From: a virus
Length of the DNA stretch: 41,215 nt
IMG/VR virus record: IMGVR_UViG_3300031569_000013
Span: 1-41,215 of that record
Strand: one strand, 5' to 3'
The position numbers and the translations under genes were made by a program. The notes beneath the pieces were generated by a model, which was given only the letters and a program-made list of their open reading frames with translations, did no database searches and was not told where the DNA came from. The stretch's first letter is position 1. Each line of letters starts with the position of its first letter. Below are positions 23,729 through 33,812 of this stretch, one piece after another.

Positions 23729-24868
23729 TTAACAATTTGTAGTGTCACCACATTCTCTTATAATATCACTCATTAATACTGCATTTGTATTCACTCCACT
23801 ACCAATACTTGTTATTGTTCCGCACTTAGTAACACCACTAGGTCCTGTTGTTGGATTAAGTGTTTGATACTGTACAGTATCTCCTACAATAAAACTTCCT
23901 TGAGTTAGTTCAGTCATAGTAAAAGTACCCCCACCATCACAATCGCTAATAGTTAATGTAACACAGTTTTGACCCGTTACATCCACAATCCCATCTACTA
24001 CACCAACATAAGCACCTGTTGGTAATTTATAATATCCATCTGAAGCTTTAATAGCTCCATTTTGATCAACAAACAAATAGTCATATCTATTTACATTACC
24101 CGGAGTAGATAATGTATTTACAGGTACGTGATATAACAAACCATCTAAAGTTGCAGAACAAACATTTTGTAGTGTTTTTGGTGTTGAATTTGTCAAAACG
24201 CTAGTAAGTGCTGTTGGACATTGTATGTCTATATCCCAACCTGTCGTAGGACAAGGAGCAAAAACACTAATATCAATTACATTTGGAGCTGCTTGAGTTT
24301 TTGGAATAACCATAACAGAATTTCCGGGAGCTCCGTTAGTAAGAACATTATTTCCTGCAGGAATAGTATAAGTAACAGTATTACCTGAACCTACAAAATT
24401 AGTACCATCAAATAAAAATTCATCTCCTGTAAAAGTACCTCCTGAAATTGAACAATCTCTAGAAATACCTCCAATAACAGTAGGAGATGTACCAACAGTC
24501 CCTTGTAATTTTCCAAAGTTAGGTGAACTAAGTTTGTTGTAATTTACACCACCAAATGTTGCTAATAATCCGTCAGGAATTAATCCTACATAAAATGTAA
24601 TAATAATAGCACCAATATCTGTTGCTGTTCCACCAACATCTATATTAAGCTTATATACTCCGGCTGTACCTGTAGCGGCTATTACACCTCCGCAGGGAGT
24701 AGCACAACTTACACAAGCTGTTTGAGGTAATAATGAACAAGAAACTAATTCTCTAGAATTTACACCATCAGAATAAAATCCATCTGCAGCACAAATTGTT
24801 AAAGCTGCATCCGAAAATATTGCAGTTGAGTTAGCTAATGATGTTCCGTCTAAATAATAAGTTGCCAT
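23729..24868 (-). CDS. Cysteine-rich tail/adhesin-like protein
   Basis: This 379-residue protein is rich in Thr, Gly, Val and Cys, with a beta-strand composition and no charged helices. It opens with YYLDGTSLANSTAIFSDAAL, a beginning I recall from flavophage tail-region proteins, and has cysteine clusters (CVSCATPCGG near 52-61). The last 75 residues share a module with the C-terminus of the upstream 1553-residue protein: SDC, D-x-VQYQ, CGTI and a final CGD-x-TNC. It is likely a tail fibre or receptor-binding component. The direct receptor and fold are unknown. Confidence 0.65.
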   Translation of the reverse strand: MATYYLDGTSLANSTAIFSDAALTICAADGFYSDGVNSRELVSCSLLPQTACVSCATPCGGVIAATGTAGVYKLNIDVGGTATDIGAIIITFYVGLIPDGLLATFGGVNYNKLSSPNFGKLQGTVGTSPTVIGGISRDCSISGGTFTGDEFLFDGTNFVGSGNTVTYTIPAGNNVLTNGAPGNSVMVIPKTQAAPNVIDISVFAPCPTTGWDIDIQCPTALTSVLTNSTPKTLQNVCSATLDGLLYHVPVNTLSTPGNVNRYDYLFVDQNGAIKASDGYYKLPTGAYVGVVDGIVDVTGQNCVTLTISDCDGGGTFTMTELTQGSFIVGDTVQYQTLNPTTGPSGVTKCGTITSIGSGVNTNAVLMSDIIRECGDTTNC

Positions 24869-24878
24869 AATTTAATTT

Positions 24879-27800
24879 TTATATATTACAATTAGTTTCG
24901 TCTCCACAATTAAATGTTGCTCCTGTGCTATATAATGTTGCAGATGGAGTCTGTGGATAACCCCCACTATCTAAAGTAATAATTGTCCCACAAAATATTG
25001 TTCCTCCTGCAGTCATTTGATATTGAACAACATCAAAAAGAGAATAAACACTAAAAGTATCTGTAACTTTTCTAAAATTACCTGTAACACAGTCTGACAA
25101 TATCCAAACAGGAGCCGCAGGTTCTATTCCTTCACAACCACAACAAGCGTCATTAATAGTGGCTCCAAAACACAAATCAACAGCAGTACTATCTCTAAAA
25201 TCCCAAAGTAAATATAAATTGCTACCTACAGACGGCATAATAAAATCAGCACTAAAAGCAGTATTTCCTTGTGAGGGAACATTAATAGGTGTAGCTACAG
25301 CACTTGCTGCTATTAAAGATAAAATATCAGAAGAATTGTTAGCATAATTAGTATCTGTTCTTAAATATTTAAATTTATCTGAACTTACAGAAAAATTATA
25401 ATCATCAGTTCCTATTTTATTAGACAACATTGTTACAGTAGATCCGTTAGTTGGTATAACTCCTCCACCTTGCGGTCCTGTTATAGTGTCAAACAATGAA
25501 ACAATAGGGAAAGTTCCTGTGTTAAAAACAACTGATTCTGTGTGTAGTGGCGATACAAAAACCCCATCTGCCCATCTGTATTCGTCTGTAGTTTGTAATC
25601 CTGTGTCAACAGCACTTGAAACGTGAATTAAATATATATTTATAGTTTCTGCTGAAGGACATTTAACTGTAAGAGTTATAGTAGCAGACCCAAAAGAAGT
25701 AGCTTGAATAGATACTTCATTATCTAAAACAGTACTTTTGTTAAAAGTTAGTGTACCTCCGGTATTAACATCACCTGTAGTATTAGTTGTTCCTTTGTAT
25801 GTTGCATCTATTCTAAATGTACTCACTAAGCTTGAAGCTTCAACGCTATAGTCAATATCAACAGGGCCAACAAATGCACCTAAATCATAACATACGTCAA
25901 ACCCGTTTGAGGTTGTTATGTTTATGGTTTTTGTTAAACCACATTCTATACAAGGAGTTTTTAAAGGAATTGATCTTGAATTAGAAGACAATACGTATTC
26001 CTTCATATAAGGATCAAACCCTCCTAATTTTTGAGTTGTAAATGCATCTTGAAATAAATCTCTAAACCAACTTCTCATACCAAATTCTGAAATAGGACTT
26101 AAGGAATCATTAGAATAGCTAGTTCCGCTTAACTGAATTACTGTACCTCTTTTAGCGTCAGTAAAATATTTATGAGGACCATACTGTGAAAAACTTTCCG
26201 GATTTGCAGAAATTCCATATTCTTCTATTCTAGCAATTTGTGTTCCTAAAACTTCAGGAACTGATGTTAAAGAGTTTCCTGCACCTGCGTCAGAAAGTAA
26301 ATTTTTGCCTGCAAGAACATAAGATATTTTATCCTCTTGTAATACAAGTATATCCGTTTCTCTTGCTTGTAATTTCATAACAGGACCAAACTCTTGTTCT
26401 AAAGCTTTAAAATTTAATAATCCTGTGTTGAACTCATTTAACTTATTAATGTTTGACTCTGCATTATAAACCCCACTATATGTTAAATCAGCAAATCTTC
26501 TTGTTTCAGAATATTCTTTAGAGTCTGTTGTAGTTGCTCTATTTCCTAAAACTAATGGTTTTCCAATTACAGAATCTTGAATTTTATAACTTTCAACACC
26601 ATTTCCAAAAGCAAAACAATTAAAAAAATCTGTTTTAATAACTGCAGGTGTATTGGTAGCAAAAACTTGATTTTGTAAATCAGATTGATGTTGACCAATA
26701 GAATCAATAGCATATGATTCTGAAGATTCATACCATAAATCCGGCTCGGCATCTTGAGGTAAAGATTCAAAAACAATTAATCCTGATGCTCTTATTACTT
26801 GGATCTTAACCGCAAGTATTATATTTTTTCTAGCATTTGCTCCTTTTCCGTTACTAGGACCATATCCCTCACTACTTTGAAATCTTAAAAAAGTTCTTTG
26901 ATTAGCAGTACCTGCATTTTGTACTTCAAAACACGTAAACATTTGACTAAAATTACAACCTACAGGTAAACTATTGTTATTTGGTAAATAATTTAGACCT
27001 ACATCAGGCTGACTTTCTGTAGCATTTGCTTCTAATGCTGCTGCAACATTATCTCCATCAAACCAATTTTTAAAGTTAGTATAATCTTGTGATGCAGTTA
27101 ATGTCTGTTCTACTCTAAAAAATCTTTCAGGAACACTCTGAGCTCCTCTTCTAAAATTTTCAATATCTATAGTTATACGAGAACCTGCCGGTATTGTATA
27201 ATCTACAAAATTTCCCGGAGTACTAGTATCGGGAGTATCAACGGGGTATCTTATAACCTTGCAACCATTGCCTCTTTCACGGTATTCTCCGTAATCAACT
27301 ACAGGTAAATCCCCTACTTCTGTAGAGAAATTGTTGGCTCTAATTTTCATATAAACTCCTGCAGGAACAGGTATTTCTGTACCTTGAGAATCAACAGGTT
27401 TAGGATTTAAAAAATCTTTAAACTCTGTTGATTTTGCTAAAACTGTTGTAAAAGTGCAAACATTTCTAGGTCCGGAAGTATCAACCTTTACAATCATTTC
27501 ATCTCCCTCTTGTATTTTTTGAGAGTTCTGACCTTCTAGTAGAAAAAAATCATTTCCTGAACTAGCATCTCTAAAAAACAAATTAGCATAAATTGTGTTA
27601 TAATCTTTTTTATCAGGCTTAATACAAAACTTGTATCTAGTTGCCCATTCAGGACCAACTTGAGTAGTAGGTATAGTTACGTTTAAAGTGTTTTGATTTT
27701 CAGATTCCGAACAAGCAATGTGAGCAGTATTGTTAGGACTCACTAAAGCAGTAGTCATTCGGTTAAACTCATCCATATAAATAATTCCTATTTCATAACC

Positions 27801-29540
27801 TCTATTACTGTGTAAGCTTGTTGGATTTCCAATTTCTTGAAAAGAAATATCATTTAAAGTAATTTTATAATATTCAAATACAGTAAATGTAATATTAGTA
27901 GGATCATCTACAAACTTCATTGCAGGTAATTGTAAAGACAAAACACTAGATGATGTGCTGCTTATAATATTAATAGGTTGACCGGCTGCACTAATTCCAC
28001 TTTCAAGCTTAAAAACAGGAGTTGTTCCTGACAACTCATTAGTAACATTACAATTAAAAAGGTCAGTATACGTAGCTCCCAAACAAGAGTTTGCTACGGT
28101 TAAAATATTTGTGATATTTCCAATTTTTTCTACAAAATCTAAAGATGTTGCTAAATCAAAAACACTAGAAAAACTAGTGGGTAATATATAATTAAAATCA
28201 ATATTTACAGAAGAAGTTGTTTCTGTAGGAAAAGGAGTATTTCCGGAAAAAGAATTGTGTTCAAACCTTAGTAAAATACCAAAAGAAGCTCCTTGTTTTA
28301 AATCAAGACCACTAAAATCAATATCTACTTGACTGTTTGGAATGTTTTGTGTTCCTGTATCAAAAGTATATGTGCTTGAAGATAAACTTGAGCTAACATC
28401 TTTACTTCCAATTTCTGTATTTTCTTGATTTACAAAATATTCTAATTTAGTTGGAACTTTGTTTCTTTGTAAATCATAGTTTTCTAAATAATTTCCATAA
28501 GTAATTCTGTTACCCATCAAAGTTTGTGATTGTGCTAATTTTGGAACACCATCAAACAGTCTTAATATTTCTGAAGAAGGTAGCACAGTAAATATTTTAC
28601 TATTGTTAAAAGTATATGTATATTCCGTATCATCAGCTAACCCATCTTTTAGCTTATTTAGTTTCTCTATAACTTTTATTACAGAACTATTCATATCTTT
28701 AAATAGCAAATCCACACTCTTAACTAAAGGTCCTCCTGAATTATAAATTATATTACATTGATTTGTACTATTTACCATTCCTTCATTAAGGGCGGTTATA
28801 TTGCTGTATGTAAAAGGTTTAGGTATAAATGAAGGTTCTGAAAATTGAGAAGTTGCAGAGTATTCTCCATCTGCATATCTATATCTATAAGCAAAACTTA
28901 TAAATCTAGTTTCTAAAAAATTATCTTGAGTTGATGTTGAAATAGGAAATACTTTTGGAGAATTTATAGGTGGTTTTTTTATAACAAGTAAAGATTCTGC
29001 TGAAGTTAAATCTTCAGTAGCATTAGGATTAGGATAATTAGTAGTAACATTTATTTGTCTAGGAGGATTATAATCATCTGTAAAAAATAATAAATTTTCT
29101 ACTTTATTAACTCCTGTTATTAAAAATTCAGGATCAAAATTTAATGTTGTTTTAGTTGCGGTAGAATCATTAGGATCTGCTATAGAAATAACGTGATATG
29201 TAATTATACTTTGTGTAGTATTAAAAGATACAATCATATCTAATTTTCCTGTAGGACTAGAAGAAAATGAGGAGTCGTGAACAAACCAATAAATAGTTTC
29301 TAAAGCTCCATCTTCAAAAGCACCTATGCATTTTGCATTAGCACTTAATGAAATATTATTATATTTTAAAGTTGTTAACTGAGTATTTCCTTTAGAATTT
29401 TCAATTACACCAATTTCAGCTTGTTCAGTTGAACCCATACGAACATTAAGTGCATCAACGTATTCACCATTTGGTATAAGACGTTCATCCAAGGACTTGT
29501 TCATTTTTCCTGCGGTGAAATTTCTAATTATTTTTCCCAT
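24879..29540 (-). CDS. Tail stabilisation/nozzle-like protein
   Basis: This 1553-residue protein begins with IIRNFTAGKMNKSLDERL, PNGEYVDALNVRMG and VIENSKGN, the hallmark of the large 'stabilisation' proteins of Bacteroidetes podoviruses and crAss-like phages, probably related in role to the tail nozzle (T7 gp12-like). Other family landmarks are TDDYNPPRQINVT (about 153-165), YRYRYADGEYSATSQFS (about 218-234), and GGFDPYMKEYVLS (about 1174-1186). A beta-sandwich-like region lies near 1205-1300 and a cysteine-containing module ends the chain (about 1478-1553), similar to that of the next gene. It is expressed together with two connector genes. Confidence 0.8.
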   Translation of the reverse strand: MGKIIRNFTAGKMNKSLDERLIPNGEYVDALNVRMGSTEQAEIGVIENSKGNTQLTTLKYNNISLSANAKCIGAFEDGALETIYWFVHDSSFSSSPTGKLDMIVSFNTTQSIITYHVISIADPNDSTATKTTLNFDPEFLITGVNKVENLLFFTDDYNPPRQINVTTNYPNPNATEDLTSAESLLVIKKPPINSPKVFPISTSTQDNFLETRFISFAYRYRYADGEYSATSQFSEPSFIPKPFTYSNITALNEGMVNSTNQCNIIYNSGGPLVKSVDLLFKDMNSSVIKVIEKLNKLKDGLADDTEYTYTFNNSKIFTVLPSSEILRLFDGVPKLAQSQTLMGNRITYGNYLENYDLQRNKVPTKLEYFVNQENTEIGSKDVSSSLSSSTYTFDTGTQNIPNSQVDIDFSGLDLKQGASFGILLRFEHNSFSGNTPFPTETTSSVNIDFNYILPTSFSSVFDLATSLDFVEKIGNITNILTVANSCLGATYTDLFNCNVTNELSGTTPVFKLESGISAAGQPINIISSTSSSVLSLQLPAMKFVDDPTNITFTVFEYYKITLNDISFQEIGNPTSLHSNRGYEIGIIYMDEFNRMTTALVSPNNTAHIACSESENQNTLNVTIPTTQVGPEWATRYKFCIKPDKKDYNTIYANLFFRDASSGNDFFLLEGQNSQKIQEGDEMIVKVDTSGPRNVCTFTTVLAKSTEFKDFLNPKPVDSQGTEIPVPAGVYMKIRANNFSTEVGDLPVVDYGEYRERGNGCKVIRYPVDTPDTSTPGNFVDYTIPAGSRITIDIENFRRGAQSVPERFFRVEQTLTASQDYTNFKNWFDGDNVAAALEANATESQPDVGLNYLPNNNSLPVGCNFSQMFTCFEVQNAGTANQRTFLRFQSSEGYGPSNGKGANARKNIILAVKIQVIRASGLIVFESLPQDAEPDLWYESSESYAIDSIGQHQSDLQNQVFATNTPAVIKTDFFNCFAFGNGVESYKIQDSVIGKPLVLGNRATTTDSKEYSETRRFADLTYSGVYNAESNINKLNEFNTGLLNFKALEQEFGPVMKLQARETDILVLQEDKISYVLAGKNLLSDAGAGNSLTSVPEVLGTQIARIEEYGISANPESFSQYGPHKYFTDAKRGTVIQLSGTSYSNDSLSPISEFGMRSWFRDLFQDAFTTQKLGGFDPYMKEYVLSSNSRSIPLKTPCIECGLTKTINITTSNGFDVCYDLGAFVGPVDIDYSVEASSLVSTFRIDATYKGTTNTTGDVNTGGTLTFNKSTVLDNEVSIQATSFGSATITLTVKCPSAETINIYLIHVSSAVDTGLQTTDEYRWADGVFVSPLHTESVVFNTGTFPIVSLFDTITGPQGGGVIPTNGSTVTMLSNKIGTDDYNFSVSSDKFKYLRTDTNYANNSSDILSLIAASAVATPINVPSQGNTAFSADFIMPSVGSNLYLLWDFRDSTAVDLCFGATINDACCGCEGIEPAAPVWILSDCVTGNFRKVTDTFSVYSLFDVVQYQMTAGGTIFCGTIITLDSGGYPQTPSATLYSTGATFNCGDETNCNI

Positions 29541-29541
29541 A

Positions 29542-30465
29542 TTACTTTAACCACTTATCTCTACCCCTTAAGTTTTGTAAAAGTCTTCCGGGATGTATAT
29601 TACTAATTCTAATTTTTGCGTTTCTTAAAAGTGCTGATTGACGCTTTCTAGTTCTACTAACTATATATTCTTGAACCCCCACCTTAGAACCTAATATAGC
29701 ATACTCTATGTAAGCATACAAATAGTCTTCAAACATTTTATTTACTGAAACCAAACTGTCATCTCCGCTTTCCATACCATCAGAAACATATTCTAATACT
29801 ACCAATCCACCTGATACACCTGAACTAAAATTAATAACTCCTCCTTTTTTATTTATACTAAAAGTAGGATTAGCATTAGCGGTTTCCGTGTTAAGACCAT
29901 ATCTTCCTTCAAGATTGTGTTGAAAATACCAAGTCCCATCTATATTCCACCCAAACTTTCCATTCATAGGAGAATTTGAATTCAAATATATAGTTGGTGA
30001 ACTTCCAAACATTCTTGACATATCTAAATCTGAAAATTCAGGCTTTAATGAGTTTCCATCTTGATCAAATAAAATTCTACATTCGTTATCTTGTAAGTAA
30101 GCACCACTCCAATTTGTTTGAATATTCTCTCCTAAAGGATATAATATCCCATCTATCTCTTGTGATATTCTTACCCAATTAACAAAGTCAGGAGGTAATA
30201 CAAATCTTAAAGTGTCACATACACTTAACTCTAATATTTTTATCTCTTTAAAAGCATCATAATTTAATTCTTGTATTGCTCTTTTAGCGTGAAATAAAAC
30301 TTTATATCTTTCTTCGTTATTTACAAGACTATGGTTCCCTGCATACATTAACATAAAATTGTTAATTATATCTTCTAAAGATATATACTGATAAGAACCC
30401 CAATTTTTTTGGCTAGGGTTAAGTCCTCCATTTTCATAATATTGATAGTCTGTTATATATCCCAT
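29542..30465 (-). CDS. Head-tail connector or ring protein
   Basis: This 307-residue protein has features seen in connector-region proteins of Bacteroidetes podoviruses: a helical start (SLEDIINNFMLMYAG near 28-42), a strand-rich centre with FVLPPDFVNWVRIS (about 92-105), and a basic C-terminal helix rich in Arg (SRTRKRQSALLRNAKIRIS near 270-288). It lies two bases from both neighbouring virion genes, between the other connector and the tail stabilisation gene. The order portal-capsid-connectors-tail supports an adaptor role. Confidence 0.65.
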   Translation of the reverse strand: MGYITDYQYYENGGLNPSQKNWGSYQYISLEDIINNFMLMYAGNHSLVNNEERYKVLFHAKRAIQELNYDAFKEIKILELSVCDTLRFVLPPDFVNWVRISQEIDGILYPLGENIQTNWSGAYLQDNECRILFDQDGNSLKPEFSDLDMSRMFGSSPTIYLNSNSPMNGKFGWNIDGTWYFQHNLEGRYGLNTETANANPTFSINKKGGVINFSSGVSGGLVVLEYVSDGMESGDDSLVSVNKMFEDYLYAYIEYAILGSKVGVQEYIVSRTRKRQSALLRNAKIRISNIHPGRLLQNLRGRDKWLK

Positions 30466-30467
30466 AA

Positions 30468-31430
30468 TTATTTTTCTGATGCGTTACTAGCTGAATCTAA
30501 AGTTGTTGCGAATTGAACTGCTCCTGCCTCTCTAATAGACATCCCTGCATATTGTAAAATTTTATTTATCAAATTAACTTCATCATCGTTAGGTAGCTCA
30601 AAATCTTGATAATCTGCTGCACTTTGATTAAACGCAGGTTCTCCATTTACTAAATCTACATATGTCCATTTTGGAACTTTAGGAAATCTTATATATTGAC
30701 ATTCTACTCCACCCATTGCATCTATAGTATTTGGAAACAATGAAATAGTAGGTTCTTGTAAACTATAAGCAGGAAACATTAAAGTTGGTTTTGTTATAAC
30801 AGAGTTATTTAACATAGTTATTTTACTGTTGCTAACTTTTTCTGCTTCTTTTATAGGACTAGGAGAGTATACAATATAGTTTTGATTATTACTTAAAAAC
30901 CCAACATTATCAGGATTGCCATCCACATCAACTAATGTAAGTTCAATTGTTTGAACTTGAGAAACGAAACCAACTCTATTAGAAGTTGTGTTTGCTACAA
31001 TATCTCCTATACTAATACCTAGTGCTACAAAATCTTTTGTGGTGTCTATTAAAGATTGAATTTGTACTTGATTTGTAGTTCCGCTAACTTCTTCTTTACT
31101 ATATACCAATACTTTATTAAGTAAATAATAATCATCATTAGTAGTTACTAAGCTTGGAGTAAAAAATTTGTTTTGATAATTGTGAACTAAAAATTTTGTT
31201 TCAGAAAAAGTATCAATTACCTCTTCCAATCCTTTAGTAATATCCGCATATCCTGTACCGGACTGCCTTCCATTTTCTTTTAGTATTTGATAGTTGTATG
31301 AGTAAAAATAATTTTCAAATAAATCTAACTGTGCTTGTTTAGCAAATAAGTTAAAATCAGATGGGGATATGTATCCGTAATTATTTTTATTCAGAACCGA
31401 CATTACCGTTTGTCTAACTGAGTTAATCAT
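30468..31430 (-). CDS. Head-tail connector or ring protein
   Basis: This 320-residue protein begins with a helical stretch (MINSVRQTVMSVLNKNNYGYISPSDFN, read as a short helix and YISPSDFNLFAKQAQ), a pattern I associate with adaptor proteins in phages with this gene order. The middle is beta-rich and the C-terminal region has a helix ending in Ala/Ser/Glu. It is the first gene after a terminator and a TATCTTTG site, so the connector-tail block may be transcribed separately from the head block. The function is inferred from position. Confidence 0.65.
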   Translation of the reverse strand: MINSVRQTVMSVLNKNNYGYISPSDFNLFAKQAQLDLFENYFYSYNYQILKENGRQSGTGYADITKGLEEVIDTFSETKFLVHNYQNKFFTPSLVTTNDDYYLLNKVLVYSKEEVSGTTNQVQIQSLIDTTKDFVALGISIGDIVANTTSNRVGFVSQVQTIELTLVDVDGNPDNVGFLSNNQNYIVYSPSPIKEAEKVSNSKITMLNNSVITKPTLMFPAYSLQEPTISLFPNTIDAMGGVECQYIRFPKVPKWTYVDLVNGEPAFNQSAADYQDFELPNDDEVNLINKILQYAGMSIREAGAVQFATTLDSASNASEK

Positions 31431-31446
31431 CTATAATTCTTTTATA

Positions 31447-31454
31447 CAAAGATA
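31447..31454 (-). promoter_or_regulatory. TATCTTTG, -7-type promoter element
   Basis: Read on the - strand the site is TATCTTTG, 16 bases before the ATG of the first connector gene and just after a terminator. The combination of terminator then promoter is the clearest case in the window for a real transcription start. No -33 TTG is evident. Confidence 0.6.
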
Positions 31455-31456
31455 AA

Positions 31457-31491
31457 CAAAATAAAAAGACCCCTTCAAAAAGAAGAGGTCT
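31457..31491 (-). terminator. Intrinsic terminator between head and tail blocks
   Basis: A hairpin at 31467-31491 has an outer stem AGACC/GGTCT and an inner stem CTTC/GAAG separated by one mismatch, with an A5 loop. On the - strand it is followed by a T-rich stretch (TTTTTATTTTG). It lies 28 bases after the stop of the 248-residue gene. Confidence 0.85.
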
Positions 31492-31519
31492 CTTAAAATT
31501 ACTTGATATTATAAATATA

Positions 31520-32266
31520 TTATAATAAAGATTCTAAATGTTTTAATGTTTCTATATTATCATCATCTTTCATATATGAAACTACTAAATCAATTCCGTC
31601 TTTCCCAAAAGGAACATTAAGCATTTTTGTCTTATTTGTTTTAGTGCTAAACCATACTTCTTTATTACTTTTTCTAAAAGTTAATAATCCTTGATCAAAG
31701 AACTGCTGAACAGTACCTTGAATTTTTAATTCAGGGTCATTAATTACATCTAAAAAATCTTCAGGATTATTTTTAGCATAAACTAAAACATCTCTTTTTA
31801 ATTCTGAAGTAGAAACTTTACTTGAATCTTTGTTGAATAGAACTCTACAAACATTCTCTAGCTGTTCAATAGACAAAGACTTTGCTTCTAATAGTGCGTC
31901 AGCTTCAACCATTAAGTCTTCAACTTCACTTTCTGCATCTTTAGCTTTATCTACTTCAATAAACTTCTTTTGATTTAAAGGATGATAATGTAAAAATGCT
32001 TGAAGTATTTGATTTGACTTAGGAACGTGTAAAAAACCATCTTCAAAAATAATAGGAGATAATAAAGCATTACCATCTTGTTCATCTTCAAAAGGAGATT
32101 TTTGATTACTTGCGTATCTTAAAGCACGGTTTTCACCTGTGTCTTCATCAAAATACATTAAAGGGTATCTTTTGTTGTTTCTAGTAGGCAGCATAAAAGA
32201 AAGTGGTGCTGCATCTGATGTTAACTTATATTGTTTGTCAACAAATATTTTTTTTGTTTTTTTCAT
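31520..32266 (-). CDS. Head-associated protein, uncharacterised
   Basis: This 248-residue protein sits between two terminators, downstream of the capsid gene. It begins with a strand region (KKIFVDKQYKLTSDAAPLSF), has a motif-like ALLSPIIFEDGFLHVPKSN region (about 67-85), an acidic helical middle (104-130), and ends with a helix. The sequence fits a virion-associated or assembly protein but no family was recognised. Expression would rely on readthrough of the capsid terminator, since no TAnnTTTG site was found in the 72-base gap upstream. Confidence 0.6.
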   Translation of the reverse strand: MKKTKKIFVDKQYKLTSDAAPLSFMLPTRNNKRYPLMYFDEDTGENRALRYASNQKSPFEDEQDGNALLSPIIFEDGFLHVPKSNQILQAFLHYHPLNQKKFIEVDKAKDAESEVEDLMVEADALLEAKSLSIEQLENVCRVLFNKDSSKVSTSELKRDVLVYAKNNPEDFLDVINDPELKIQGTVQQFFDQGLLTFRKSNKEVWFSTKTNKTKMLNVPFGKDGIDLVVSYMKDDDNIETLKHLESLL

Positions 32267-32296
32267 TATTATAAAATTAGATTAAAATTAAAATTT

Positions 32297-32325
32297 AAAA
32301 AAAAGGGAGGAATAAACCTCCCTTT
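32297..32325 (-). terminator. Strong intrinsic terminator after the capsid gene
   Basis: A perfect 9-bp stem AAAGGGAGG (32302-32310)/CCTCCCTTT (32317-32325) closes a 6-base loop, and on the - strand it is followed by a run of eight T. It lies 13 bases after the capsid stop codon and would cap and stabilise a capsid message. Confidence 0.9.
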
Positions 32326-32338
32326 AATTATATACTTC

Positions 32339-33781
32339 TTATGAATTAAATAAGAAGAAGTTGTTAGCACCTAAAGTACATACTGCTCTTTCAGATAAGA
32401 AGTTTACCTCCATTGCATCTAAATCAGAAGTCTCTGCTCCACCTGCTGAACCTGTAATCCAAGTCTTGTAACGTCTGTCTTCAGTTTCTGAAGCTCTATA
32501 TCTAACGTGCAAGAATGGTCTCTTAGCGTTTTTTCCTAATACTTGATCATACACAGATGTAGAACCGGCAGGAACTAAAAGTCCATTAACTCTACCTGAA
32601 CCTGCTACTGCAGACATTCCGCCTCGCATAGTTGGATCATTTAGATATTTCCAATCAGACTTATAAAAGTCATAACCTCTTCTAAATCCTGTAAAACCTA
32701 AGTTTAGAGCCATTTCTTTTTCGTTGTCAAATAAACCATAAGAAACACCACCTGCTGCATTAGATGATTGCTTAGATAACATATCGTCAATATCAAAAGA
32801 ATAATCTCTATCAACAAACACTACATTTTCTTCAATAGCACCTTGCTTGTCAAGTCTAGAAATAATAGTATCCCACTCTACTAAAGTAGTAGGGTTTCCT
32901 GCTCCATATACATTTCCTCTTGTTTCTACAACATAGAAAATACCATCAGAACCTGCACCTGTAGCACCTGCTGCTGCACCGTTTCCAATTGCTGTGTCAA
33001 CACCTGAACCTTGCTCTGCCGGTACTGCTTCAATCATTGCAGTCTCAAGATAATCGTCAAAACGTAATCTTGTTTCGTGCTCAGACTTCAAATACCATAA
33101 GTATCCGTTTGCTCCATTTTCAGTAGTAACTTCAATCCATCCAATTTGAGCCATATCAGAACCTGATACTTTATACTTGTCTTTTAGTATAATTGGCTTA
33201 TTTTCAAAAATGAAATCATCAGCTTCTAAAGAACCTTCCATTCCGTTAGTTCCTTTTTGAAATTCAGAACCGTAAACAAATACAGAATATTTCTGACCTG
33301 CTAAAGTAGTTAAACCTGCTGCTTCATAAAAAGCTACAGTAAAAGTTTTAGCAGCTCCTGCTCCTATTGCTGTTACTAAACCTTTTACACTTCCTGCACC
33401 TGCATTATCAGAAATCATTACAGTTTGACCTATTCTGATTGCGATATTGTTTTGTGCACCAAATGCAGGTACACCTGCATCTCCTACAGTAAAAACTGCA
33501 TTATTTGCTCCTGCTGCTACCGGAGTAGTTACATCTGTGTATTTAGTATGCAGTCTTCCTTGTTCTGCCCATTTTATAAGGTCAGAGTTAGACGGCATCT
33601 CTGCTCCCACCATTCTTAAGAATGATGATATTGTTCTATTACCATATCTTTCAAATTCTTTTTCGTAAGTATCAGGTAGATACTGATTTAAGAAATCAAA
33701 ATTGGTAATGTAGTTTGTCTTTACGGGCACTCTTTGTGCACTTGGTTGTAAATCAAAACCGGGTACGTTTTGTACTGCCAT
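32339..33781 (-). CDS. Major capsid protein
   Basis: This 480-residue protein is the likely HK97-fold major capsid protein. It follows a scaffold-like gene and has a helical N-terminal arm (TYEKEFERYGNRTISSFLRM, about 38-57) and then MPSNSDLIKWAEQGRLHTKY, sequences that I recall from capsid proteins of Bacteroidetes podoviruses and crAss-like phages. The middle has Ala/Gly/Thr-rich strands and the C-terminus a typical basic region (KRPFLHVRYRASETEDRRYK). It is closed by a strong terminator. Confidence 0.82.
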   Translation of the reverse strand: MAVQNVPGFDLQPSAQRVPVKTNYITNFDFLNQYLPDTYEKEFERYGNRTISSFLRMVGAEMPSNSDLIKWAEQGRLHTKYTDVTTPVAAGANNAVFTVGDAGVPAFGAQNNIAIRIGQTVMISDNAGAGSVKGLVTAIGAGAAKTFTVAFYEAAGLTTLAGQKYSVFVYGSEFQKGTNGMEGSLEADDFIFENKPIILKDKYKVSGSDMAQIGWIEVTTENGANGYLWYLKSEHETRLRFDDYLETAMIEAVPAEQGSGVDTAIGNGAAAGATGAGSDGIFYVVETRGNVYGAGNPTTLVEWDTIISRLDKQGAIEENVVFVDRDYSFDIDDMLSKQSSNAAGGVSYGLFDNEKEMALNLGFTGFRRGYDFYKSDWKYLNDPTMRGGMSAVAGSGRVNGLLVPAGSTSVYDQVLGKNAKRPFLHVRYRASETEDRRYKTWITGSAGGAETSDLDAMEVNFLSERAVCTLGANNFFLFNS

Positions 33782-33812
33782 AATTTTTATTTTTTAAGTT
33801 TTGTTAATGTTA

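Noticed and set aside
24952-24960. Perfect DnaA box (TTATCCACA on the - strand)
   Set aside because: It is single and lies inside the tail stabilisation gene; one such 9-mer in 41 kb is close to chance.
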